From assembly GCA_024362935.1 (NCBI GenBank), contig JANCRA010000001.1, forward strand, positions 57,244,430 through 57,308,429: 64,000 nt of DNA. The letters run 5' to 3'. Below the pieces are notes generated by a model that was not told where the DNA came from, ran no database searches, and saw only the letters and a list, made by a program, of their open reading frames with translations. The translations under genes and the position numbers were made by a program. The stretch is from Setophaga petechia. Its lineage: Eukaryota; Chordata; Aves; Passeriformes; Parulidae. How positions within the stretch are numbered: position 1 is the first letter of the stretch; each line of letters begins with the position of its first letter. Below, piece after piece: positions 1 to 11,300 of this stretch.

Positions 1-3000
1 TCCTATAACCAATCTCAGAAGTCCATTAGGATCAGTAAATTCCACACCTGCTAGTTCCCTCCCCACTAGGTCTGTTACTTCTTTCCTGAATTTCAGGTTC
101 CCTACCCATGCAGTGAGTACTAACATTCTCAAGATGATCATCAATATGCACTATTCAAAAGGACACTGTCTGGCCTTCAAAGGAAACAATAAAGAGTTGT
201 TACTGGCTAGATACACATCCATTTTTGCTTAGAACTGAGCAGGAATAAAAAATTCTCTTTGTAGACAAAAACATCAGTAGGAGGGGAAGCGAGGAACACA
301 TCTACTTCCTCCCATTCCCTTCCCCCCCACCAGTCCTGCCACCAAACACAAAACAACTACTCACACACAAAGAAAACCATGCACAAGCAAGCTGTGTTGC
401 TGAAAAGGATGCCATGAGCTTTCCCGACAGACTGAACTGGCACGCATGCCTTTGGGGAGTGTTGCCTGGTAAGAGAGAGACTGAAGTAAATCTCATATTC
501 TGCCCCAGTAATAAAAGTGCCTACTCCCATACTATGGTTTCCTCTTGTTAAGTATCCAGTCATCTGGCTGAAACAGGAACTATTTCATTAAGAAGCCTCC
601 CCAACATGAAAACACCACCAACTCCCACTCCACCTTTTAAGTATTGCTAAGTATCATTAAGGAAGTTAAGGAAGGTGTGCAGGGAAGGATTTGCAAGGTC
701 ACACTATTGTTTCAAAGTCATGACTTTTGTGTGTATGGTTTGGCTTTTTCCCTCCTTTGCACTGAAAAAATTCAAAATTTCTTGAGCAACTTTATGTTAC
801 CACCTAAAAACAATCCTGGGTTTTTTAGATTAAAAAAGAGCTAATACTGGTCTGTTTCTATAGGTTGAAGAGCTGCTTACAGAGGTGTCTCAGTTCACAG
901 GGTAGTATCCAAACCTGAGAACTCAATGCAGCTATTTTTTGCTTTAATACCTCTAAGAAACAAACAAACAAAAAAACCTTGCTATCCTTATTCAGGACAT
1001 TTTTTTCCTGTTCTCCAAACTCCAGTCAGATGACAGCTAAAGATAAAATTTCTCTGTTATTTGTAATATTAGAAATGCTATTCTTATACTCAATCTGACC
1101 TTAATGCCTTGAAATCTCTGCAAAAACAAAAATTCATAATGCTTCAACAAATATGAAGAACTTTAGTAACTGTTTATTGAGAAACATAAAGCTACAAAAC
1201 ATGGACTATCAGTCTTCTTCGATTTCCCACAAATTATTCATGATAATGACACATAATAGCAAGTGCTGATAGAGTAGATTTCCTGTGGTTTGTACCCTCT
1301 TGAAGGTTAATGTTTTATATTCAGTGTAAAAGGACAACAATTAAATAACAGTGATACTTTTGACCTATGCTGCTGGGATGGAGGAGAGCTGTCTTGCTAA
1401 AGACTAATAATGCACATATTCTTACTTACTAATAACATAAATTAAAATGATCTTTAGTTATATCAACTTTTTGCGCTCCATTTTTTTCAAATAAGAAAAT
1501 AAAGTACTGCTTTTGACTCCTGCAAATAGCCTATTTTTTTCCTCACTTACCGTGTAAAGCTTGTATCTAGAAGATAACTGTCGCTGTGTTGTTTTCTAGT
1601 GCTTTAATAACCACATTTCCCAAAATTACTTGCACTACTATAACAAATTATTTCCAGGCTACAAACACTTCTTCTGCCATCTCCCAAAAGAAAAAAGCCT
1701 GTAATCCAAAGTATTAAATCCTACCTACTCCAGCTGAAAACAGTGTGTAGTACTTCTCCAAACCGCAGCTGAAGTTGCATCACTTTTCTTCATGCTATTT
1801 CCATGCAAGAAAAGCAGAGACAACTTTGATACCAGGAGTGCAGTCCCACAATCCAGAACGCCCTTGGGACTGAAGAGCCTGCTTCAACATCATTGTTCAG
1901 AGCAATAGCACAGAACAGGAGTTACCTGGCATGAAGGACTACCCATTCACATGTGGAGGCAAAGGATGTGACAGTAATCATTGCCCACAGACATCTGGAG
2001 ATCGTGTACAAAACTCACACCTTGATGAAACAGAAGGGAACTACAAGTTACTTTTACAGAGAGTAAAGATGAGACAGTGCACAAGGAAGCAAATGTGCGC
2101 CACCTTTTCCTACGAGGAACAAATCTGTCCACACTGCATCTAGAATGTGATTTTTGGCTGGATGATGACAATTCCACTTCCTACATCTTTATTTAGCACT
2201 CATTATGATCTGTCATCACCATGAACCCAATTCTCAGTACTGTTTTTCTTTAAGGAAGCCTTTAACAAGACTTAAGGACTTCCATTTTCTCAGCTCAGTA
2301 ATAAACTGATAACCAAGCTAAAGAATTGAAAATGCTAAAAAAGCAAACTGCCAGAAAGCTCAAATACAGGCTATTTAAACTGGAGACATGTTGATTTAAG
2401 GCATCTGCCTTTCTACACTTTACATATTTTTCAATTAAAATGAAAGATGAATTCTTATTTTGTCTCAAACTATCACACACAATCCTGAGAACCAAAAGGT
2501 ATAAATCTGCTGTTGTAAACATTCGAATAGCTAAATCCACCACTTGTTTAAAAGCAGCTTTTGAAAAACATCATGGGAACTGAATGAGTAATTTTCACTT
2601 TTCAGAAGCCAAATGGCAGGTAATGAATACTGTATCCAGCTAGGAAGAGCAGAAAACCTCATCTTTGAGGTATCTGTAACAGATGGTCCTTCATCTCTTC
2701 ACAAGACCAAGAAATACCATCCAACAAACCCTAAGGCTACCTGAAATCCATATTTGACTGCTGGGTTCTACACACCTTCATCTCTGAATTTCAATGCAAA
2801 GCCTTGAACCACCTCATCTGCATATAAACACAGATCTGATCTCCAAAAAACCAGTTTAGGTTTGCTAGCCATCAAAGAAGGGGGAAAATTCCATATCTCG
2901 AAATTGCTCCATGGTATCTGCTTAGGTTGGAGAAAAAAGACAAGATTTACACCAGAAAAAGGTTTTCAATAATTTGTTCACGGCAGAAATACATTGCCAT

Positions 3001-5469
3001 TGCAGGGCTGAGGAACAAACAAACTCTTCATGTGTAAAGAAACCTTTCTGCTTTATGAGATGAGAAACAGTCATTCCAGAAAATAAATCAATCTTGTCAT
3101 GTTTCATTACCCCTAATCATCAGTTAGAGTGAAGATCAAAGTACAGGGCTCTATGCAGGTATTATGCTAGAAAGGAGACACCTGCATTAGCACCTTCAGG
3201 TGGTTCATTCATAGACATCCAGGCTCCAAGAAACCATTTGCCCCTGCTTGTGCAATCATACCACTGAGACATTTTCTCCACTCCTCTAACCTGTTCCATG
3301 TGTGGTCTCAAAGCTGGCAACTCAGCTCCGAGTGCCACAAAGTCTGAACTAGCTCTGGATATACAATTCCTCCTCTACTCAAGGAATGCAAAGGACATTT
3401 TTTACCAGAAGAATATGCTAACCGAGGAGACAAAAATATGTGTAACACAAAAATCCTGACAGGCAGAAGTAAAGTCCAACTTGGCTGAAGCAGACATAAA
3501 ACATGACAAAAATAGAGAGATTGCTCACCAACATGTATTTTTGAAACACTTATTTATAGAAAAAGATGCCTAGTAAGTTAACAGGTTTTGGACTGAGGGA
3601 ACAGAAATTCTGTTCTTCAGTGTAACCAGTATGTATACATTATAAACCCAGCAGATTAGTTTTGGAACCTATAATTTGTCAGATTAATGTTAATCTGGAA
3701 CTCTGTAACTGGACATTTGAGGTGGGAATAACCCCCATTGGCACCTGCTGGTTGACAAGACAGTAGATAAGCAAACTCATCCTGCAAACCTCAATACTGC
3801 TATAAACATCTGGAGCTGAAAAACACACCGAGGAAAAGTAGATAGTGAAACATGATTTTCATTTTGAACATATGCTGGCAGAGTTGTAAGATTTCAGAAA
3901 CATTTGCAGCTCAGCAAAATTACCTGAAATGGAGGAATCAATTGGAACTTTTTATCAGAAGCTTATGAAACAACTAACCTATGCAGCATCAGAAAAAATA
4001 CACAGAATACCACAAAGATAAGAAACAACTGGTTAAAAACTCAAACTAAAACAGAACAGACTATTTGCTTCCTCAATATTTTGGAGAGTAACTTCTAATT
4101 GAATTCTTGACATGTTCTGGGGTAAAATATCTTGAGCATCTTTGAATGCTGGTTTTCTTGTTTTGAGTTGTTTTGTTTTCAAAAGGCCTAAATAAACTGC
4201 TTCGCATTAATTGGACAAACAGGATACTAGTTAGAGCCCACTGGACATACAGCAGAACAAATTTTAGGCTGAAGTCCTGAACTGCATGACAATGACTAAA
4301 CCATGAATTCAGGAGAGAAAATTCTGCTAAGAAGCCCCTAGAAAACAGAAAAGGGGTGAGAGGATGAGAGGGTAGGGGACACATACAGAAAAACAAACAA
4401 AAATGCAAAATAATCTGGGATCTGAGGACACAAACGTTTGTTTTGTAGGAATGCAGACATCAACAAATGCATAGGAATACTAACACTGCTCTGGAGAGAA
4501 GCTCTTGCCTTCACAGTAAACAAGCAAAGTAAAAAAGCCTTCCTAGTTACTGCATTCGAACCAATAGTGAAACAATGAGCCACCATCAAGAACGGGAGAG
4601 AGTGCTTTGGTCTGTTCACCTTTCGAAGTAACGGGGAGTAGCAGGGCGCGGTAGGGAAGATGGGGAAGGAAACCAGCGAAACTGGAACAGGAGAGAGCCT
4701 GTATATCCTCACAGTAAGGGCATGCAGGAAGCGAAGCAGCACCAAACAGGACATGTTCAGTAAGGACAATAGTGACCCAAAGCACGGTTCTCACATTTAG
4801 CTAAAAAAGCCAATGCATTTTTTTTAACAGAAGCACCGTCCCCATTTGTGGTGTTGGTGGTAGTGGGTTTTCTTCTCAACAGAAATCTAAAGCAAAACTT
4901 CCTGCAGCCATGTAAACCAGGCATTTATACACTAAAAAGAAAACATTTTTTCTGCCTTTAGGAAATTTGCATATGAAGGAGCAGTAAGTAGAAGCCCATT
5001 ACCTGTAAAATTTGTCTCCATAGAGCCACACTTGTTTCTAACAACACCGATAAGAAAAACAACAAAATTATCCTACCAGCACATGTTTGGCTGATGTAAT
5101 AAAATTCCTCTCTCTGCTACCATCGAGGAAGAAAGATTGTAACAAAACCAGCAGCGTATCTGCATTTAAATCAGCATTAAAGGCTGGGCACAAATGCTTA
5201 TTTATTTTTGAAGCAAGAGGAAGTAAGTAAGGGTGAATAACCCCAATGTTTTAAGCTGCATGTTCATAGTGTTTTCTAAGTGCAAAACAAAATAAAACAG
5301 CCCAAGACCTTATAATTAGCAATTCTGTCCAGAGATTAATGGAAAAGAAGCAGAAATACTTGCATACACGTTACCTACTGCCTGAAATTAGGCAAAAATT
5401 AGGATCCAAAGGCATCCACTAAGCTCCACTGCAATCAAGTTCTGCACATCATACAGTACAGACCCAAAG
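1..5469. other. AT-rich non-coding stretch
   Basis: I see no supportable gene here. The DNA is AT-rich, with scattered short open frames of the size expected by chance. Two weak exon-like signals on the minus strand lie near 1,552 (a good donor, but every frame upstream is soon closed) and 2,420-2,560 (an open, amphipathic frame with poor splice sites). Both are discussed under rejected items. If the CpG-island gene at 45 kb is transcribed leftward, this is probably intronic or downstream DNA of that gene. Confidence 0.5.
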
Positions 5470-5727
5470 GACTACTTAGGCTGGAAAAGACCCTTAAGAT
5501 CATCAAGTCCAACCTCTAACCCAGCACTGCCAAGTCCACCACTAAACCATGCGCCCAACTGCCTCATCTGCACATCTTTAAATACCTCATCTGCACAACT
5601 TTTAAATATGATGACTGGGGCAGCCCCTTCTCTGGGCAGCCTCTTTCAATGCTTGATAATCCCTTCTGTGAAGAACTTTTTCTTAATATCCACTCAAAGC
5701 CTTCCACGGCACAACTTGAGGACATTT
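5470..5727 (-). mobile_element. CR1 LINE fragment, 3' part of an interrupted copy
   Basis: Read on the plus strand this is the reverse complement of a CR1 3' end. It starts with the typical 'aggctggaaaagaccc' and 'atcatcaagtccaacc', then 'gggcagcctctttcaatgct' and 'gcacaacttgaggacattt'. The copy stops abruptly near 5,727 and resumes at about 6,304 with the next expected part of the same consensus. It is therefore one minus-strand CR1 split by a later insertion. It is too decayed to code for protein. Confidence 0.85.
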
Positions 5728-6303
5728 GATGGCTTGGGACAATGGGATCCTGGGGTGCATCTGGCAGATGGGGGAGGTGATCCTGCCCCTCTATTCAGCG
5801 CTAGTGAGGCCACATCTGGAGTGCTGTGTTCAATTCTGGGCTCCTTAGGACAAGAAGGACAAGAAGTTACTGGAGAGGGTACAGAGGAGGGATACAAAGA
5901 CTATGAGGGATCTGGATCACCTCGCATGTGAGGAGGGACTGTGAAGCTGTTTAGTCTGGAGAAGAGAAGATTGAAGGGCATCTCATTAACACCCACAAAG
6001 ATGGGTGCCCAAAGAATGGTACCAGACTCTCTGGCAGTGCTGAGTGATAGGATGTGGAGCAATGGCCAAAAACTAAAACACAAGAAGTTCCACCTCAACA
6101 TGGAGGAAGAATTTCTTCACACCGAGTGCAGCAGAGCCCTGGAACAGGGTGCCCACAGAGGTTGTGGAGTCTACTTCTCTGATGACATTTCAAATCCACC
6201 TGGATGTGCTCCTGTGTCACCTGCTACAAGTGACCCTGCCTTGGTAGGAAGGTTGAACTGGATGATCTCCAGAGGTCCTTTCCAACCCTAATCATTCTGT
6301 GAT
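5728..6303 (+). mobile_element. CR1 LINE fragment nested inside another CR1
   Basis: This is a plus-strand CR1 3' region. It starts near 'gggatcctggggtgcat', continues through 'tctggagaagagaagatt' and 'cacaagaagttccacctc', and ends 'gatgatctccagaggtcc' then 'attctgtgattt'. These are the landmarks of the CR1 3' end. It interrupts a minus-strand CR1 whose two halves flank it in the right order. The short 'attt' at both edges (5,726-5,729 and 6,301-6,305) may be a target-site trace. It is 5'-truncated, as is usual for CR1, and its frames are broken. Confidence 0.88.
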
Positions 6304-6455
6304 TTCTTCTCATCCTGTTACATGGCATAGAAGACTGACCCCCACCTCACTAGCACTTCCTTTCAGGTGGTTGCAGAGGGCAGTAAGGTCCTCTTCAAGC
6401 CTCTTTTTCCCCAGGTTAACAGTCCCCTTTCCCTCAGCTGCTCCTTACAAGAGAC
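6304..6455 (-). mobile_element. CR1 LINE fragment, 5'-ward continuation of the interrupted copy
   Basis: This resumes the reverse-complement CR1 consensus exactly where 5,470-5,727 stops: 'catcctgttac', 'gactgacccccacctcac', 'ttcaggtggttgcagagg', then 'ccctcagctgctcctta'. It fades into unique DNA near 6,455. Together with the first half it forms an element of about 410 bp that is older than the nested plus-strand CR1. Confidence 0.82.
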
Positions 6456-8024
6456 ACCACCAGTGGGAAAACCAGTAAAGATTCCTATGCTTTGTGTAAC
6501 TAAGTAAGTATTATAACAATGGGAGAAATGCACTGTCTTTTCTCCTCACCTTCCCTCTCTTCCCTCTCTTCTGCTCCTCGTTGTCCTTCCCCTGACCCCT
6601 CTCTGTTGGGTGGCAGAAGATCCTCTGGGGATTACAGTCACGAATTGCAGATAAGAGCAATTCAACCCCTCTCAGTCTCATCTTCAGTCTTCCTGAGGAT
6701 TGCGGACAGAGCTAGATTATGTCCTGGGCTCCCAGTGTGGTTTTGGATCCAGCTCCACCAGACTGCACATGGAAACACTTCTCAGGAGCTCACATGGAGC
6801 AAAGACAAAAGAGCTGATTGTGGACCTTTCCTTCCAGAAAACAGCTCTAGCTCCTCAGTAACACAAGAGACTGCTGCTCCCAGAACACTGTCTTGCAGAG
6901 AAAGCCTGGGACAGATCCAAGGCAGAACTGAGCTGTTTGGACTTAGAGGTAGCCCATCAGAGCTACAAGGTTTCCATCTCCAGCAGCGAGTGTGTCAGAC
7001 AAAGAATTAAACAGAAAAAAAAAAAAGAGGGGAAAGACAAAACGCCCTCACAAAATAAACACTTAACAAGAAAAAACACTAACCTACAAAGCAGACTAAA
7101 ACTGCAGACTTTAAAAGCAATATTACTTACTCAAATGAATGGATTCCTCCAGTTCTCCAGTGAATTCTTTTTTCAATGGCACACTTATTAAATGATCAAA
7201 GTGGGCATAGATATTGTATATTAAAGCTGGTGCTTCTCATAAAGGGAAAAAGCTGCAACATTTTCGAAAATCTATACTTCTTTTGCTCATTTTTGATTGC
7301 TGATAAAGAGGTTGGTATATTTACTATTTACGATAACTACTATCAAAACTATTTTTGTTTTTCTCTTCATTACTCATGTTCTAGCCCTGCTTGGCAATAG
7401 TGCCAAAATAAAAGCTGTATTTCACAATGAATAAATGATTTCTCGACACTAGTTTGCAGTGTATTAGAAGATTAAATAGGACAGCTAGAAATCCCCCCAA
7501 AAGTGAGTTTCTCTTATTCAAAGGGAAAAAATGAGCCTAGAGCACTCAAGAGACAGGGAAAATACTACCTTAATACTATTTTCTCCAACATGTTAGATTT
7601 CCTAGAACATGTGTAACCCAACTCAATAACATGCTTGCTTCACAGCAAAACCACTGCACTCAAGGCTCATGTTAGTTGTATTTTGAAAACTACCCATGTG
7701 ACAAAATAAAATCAATTGTTTTCTTCCTTAGTTGGGATGATAAATGTCAACTACCTACTTTTAACTTATTTCTCCAAAGCCAACATCCTAAACACAGAAA
7801 ATTATGCAGTGGTACATTACTCATTTTATTCAAAAATATCACTAGATTGTGGCTAAACCTTTGATCAATCACAACTTTGGTTCAACTTCTCCTATAACAG
7901 CAAGTCTAACAACAAGAGGTACAACTTCACACGTGCTAGTCATGAAATTAAATTTTAGTCTGTGGGGGTAAACTATCATGCAAAGAATTAAAAGTAGCTG
8001 GGATTCATTTAGGTCTCATCCTAC
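6456..8024. other. Unique DNA without a supported gene
   Basis: Between the CR1 cluster and the CpG-retaining patch at 8 kb I see only unique, AT-rich DNA. A 163-codon plus-strand frame at 6,519-7,010 begins with ATG in a good context (A at -3, G at +4). It has no recognisable domain, its composition is Ser/Pro/Gln-rich like random translated DNA, and no splice or polyadenylation signal ties to it. It is noted but not called. Confidence 0.5.
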
Positions 8025-8340
8025 CTTGAATTCTTGAAGTTGAGCGCCAGCATCTTAGTTTCCAAGTGGTCCCCTTGTAAGACACTAGAGACAGGAGACA
8101 AGCTCCCGTGCCTCCAAGGTGCTGCCAGCCCTCGGTCAGTAAACATCCCTGCGGCAGTCAGGCGGCTCAGCCGAGCTTTGCGCCACCAGCCCCCGCGCCG
8201 ACTGTACCAGTGCCCAGGCGGGAGGGATTGTGAGCAAGGAGCAGCTGCTCCCTCCCAGCAGGCTGGGACTCCAAGGGAAGGGATCCCTTGTCCAATGCAC
8301 AGGCCCCGGTCACCGACACAGCTGCTTCACAAAGAATAAA
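8025..8340 (-). promoter_or_regulatory. CpG-retaining patch with a possible alternative first exon
   Basis: About 300 bp are clearly richer in G+C than the surroundings and keep about 13 CpG dinucleotides, including 'cccgcgccgac', in a CpG-poor region. On the minus strand the patch runs into an ATG at 8,053-8,051, with A at -3 and the frame MLALNFKNS, followed after 29 nt by a usable donor (CAAG|GTAGGA; last exon base 8,025). That layout fits an alternative promoter and first coding exon of a leftward gene. No downstream exon has been shown to match its phase (2). It could also be an unmethylated enhancer or chance. Confidence 0.3.
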
Positions 8341-11300
8341 TCCAACTCACACCAGCGTCAGATCAAGATGAAAAACTGTGTGCTGAAGTAAATTGACATC
8401 TGGTCAGCAGTACAATCACTGCGAAGGAGAGTGATGTATCATGGCTTACAAATTAATTTGCAAGATGACATTTTCCTGCTTCTCTTATCACACAGGAAAG
8501 TAAATACATTTCAATTTTGGTTACAATAAAACTAATTATTCTAGGGGAAAAAATAAACTAAGGACAAGAGACACTCCTTTCTAGAATCTGGATCAGATGC
8601 AATGTGGATTTTCTTGATTAACTTCTGCTTTTCAGGGCTTTGTTGGCTTTTTGTCTTTTTTTAACACTGTTTACTATTCTAGCTTGCAAAGCTACTTCCA
8701 TGCACAGCACCATACAATCTAGAACTGCCAGGTGTTTTGTTTCAATAACAAAAACTATTCAGAAGTGGTAACATTTTCAAAGAAATCCATTATGTTATCC
8801 AAACTCGCATGTTATGTCTCACCACTACACTTGCCCCTACCCCTAGTAATAACCAAGGGTACAGAAAACAAATTATGATTGAAGCTGCAGTTCTCTGAAA
8901 AGAATTCTCCTAAAATGATACTCAAATTACTATAGGGGACACTGCCTTCCAACTAAATTTATCCCACAAAAGAGCATCCACTTAGTAAAAGCACAACTAC
9001 TGACATGGAGTTTATTCACATTTTTCCCTGGGATTCACCTATGCATACACACAGTACTCACACTAAAGAAACAGACTTCCTTGCTGGAGGAAAAAAACAT
9101 TAAGAAGAGAACAAAAAAAGAGAGAGTAATTGTCTATCAAATGTACTGTAATGTCATTTACATAAATCACTGAGTAGTTATTTAATGCAAGTCCTTTCTT
9201 CTGCAGTGCCTCTGTGAAAGTGTATGGCCTCACTTAGATGACCTGCACTGTGCTTGGCTGTTTCTGGATGCGAAGAACCTGGGGACAGAAGTTGCTCCTC
9301 ACAAGAGAGAAAAGCAGACTTTTCAGTTGCTACCCCTTTTCTCTGGTTCTGTGTTTCTTTTAAGACAGTAAGCAGTGTACAGAATGAGGACAACTGCTCT
9401 TATTTTCTTGTTTATTTTTACAACAAACACAATGCAATAAACAGAGTGAAACCCAACAATATGCTGGCAAACAAAGACACATGAAATAATTAGGTAAATA
9501 AATGCTCAATACTAAGATTTAATTGCAACAACAATCAAAGCAAAGACTTCTTCTCTTATACATCCATGTATTTCTTCACAGTTTTATTGTACATTTCTTT
9601 CTTTAGTTTGATTTTACTTCTCTGTCTTCCCCTAAGATGACCTTTCACAACACCAAAGAGTTAACAGTACTTCTACTATACTCTCACTGCAACACAGGCA
9701 GGTGGTAGCCCACTTCTGCACTATTATTTCCTCACTTATAAAAATTGCTGCACATCAGTTTCATCTCCCAGCACTTTGAACAGTTATTCTTGCATCTACA
9801 GAAATGCGCTTTTGAGATTTCTCCCAGGCAACTTCCTGAAATTAAAATCAAACAAGGGAAAGCTCTAAAACAAGGTTTACCATGCCTCTAGTTTGTTTCA
9901 ATTCATGGGACTTAAAAGTCTTTCCAAGGGACTGCGTAAGGCTTGCCTTTCACAGGCTATCACTTATTAGGAATGGCTCTTCCAATATTCCCCTCCCTTT
10001 GGGACAAAAGATGGGGCATGAAACCTTCACAGCATTCCTGTAATTCAATTACAACACTGGTGCACCACTTTCTGCTGCTAAGGTACCTTCTTAATTTGTA
10101 GTTTTGCTAGAAAAACATTTGCTAGGATACCAAGGAAAAAGCCATACCCCAAGAAGTCAGGAGAACAGCAGCAGGGATCACAGAAACAGATAACAGCATC
10201 CCCACAGAGATAACCTAAATAGAGTTGGTTTTTTTTTTGGCCTCACTATGCTTCCCATCCATATGAAACTATGGCATCACAGATGGGAACATGTCAGACA
10301 AGGGAGTTTTAGGCATTAATCTATTGCTAGCAAAAATTACTGACCCAGTGTGAAATATTAGTGTTTACCTCTAAGGGAGCCATGAAATGAATCTTTCATG
10401 ATAACCTGACAACTATGAGAAGAGCATTGTGTATACAAGAGCATGGCACACAAACACCCCTTTCTATCACAGGGAATTTAAAACAAAGCAGTATGACAGA
10501 CTCCTCTGACACCATCCCAAGACGACAATCATTTCCATATTTCATATCTCATTCTACAAAAGCTCTTAAAAATAATGGTCACTCTTCCCTACTCACACAT
10601 TTTTCTCCCTGTGGTAGAATAAAGAAACTGCTACAAGTAAACAAACACTTCCTTTCCAGTTCTAGGTTTCAGTGCTACAGTTTTCTAAAGGATAAAAAAG
10701 TACCACAAGCTGTGCTGTGAGTGTTGGAAGAGGCCATCCAATGCAGTAAACTCAGCATAATTAGGTTATACACACTGACTGAGCTCCTTTGGTACAACAA
10801 ATAAACACAGGGTGAGTCAGGTCAAGCCCACACACACACACACACTGTTTACCCCAGTGACAAACAGCTTCATATCAACCCTCTGAGATGCACATCCTGT
10901 CTACTCCCAGACTGACCTCACCTGCACAGCTCGTAAGTAAACTCTACTCCATGTACTAAAATCTAAATGATGAGTGCCATTGACAAACCCAGCCATGACA
11001 AGCTAGTCAAATAGCTTGGAATATGGAAGCCTACTTCAAATGCTTTTCCAAGTGATCTCAAAACCCCATTAAGTGCTCCACAGAATCATTTTTAATAATT
11101 TTTGCTCCTGCAATATAGTAATTTAAGGAAGATCCCATTTAAAAAACCAAAACACTGCACATGTTAGGCTCAAAAGAACATCCTTCAGAACCTCATACAC
11201 TTCTATTTGTATCACTTCTATCCCTTGCCTCCCTTATGCACTAATCTAATTCATCTGTCAAGGAAGCAAACTAATCAGTTTGACACAATTTTCTCCCTAG

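Noticed and set aside
1553..1650. Minus-strand donor CACG|GTAAGTGAGG with an upstream protein-like frame (GNVVIKALENNTATVIF)
   Set aside because: The frame hits TAG before the donor and the other two frames are also closed. The upstream AG sites lack pyrimidine tracts.
2419..2558. Minus-strand amphipathic frame (VVDLAIRMFTTADLYLLVLR...)
   Set aside because: The only nearby acceptor (TTTTTCAAAAG) and donor (TAT|GTAAAG) are weak, and the frame length is expected by chance.
4338..4769. 143-codon minus-strand frame
   Set aside because: It starts with TTG rather than ATG, overlaps another equally plausible frame and shows no domain or splice support.
6519..7010. 163-codon plus-strand ATG frame in a good start context
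   Set aside because: Low-complexity Ser/Pro/Gln composition, no domain, no signals, and a length expected about once by chance.
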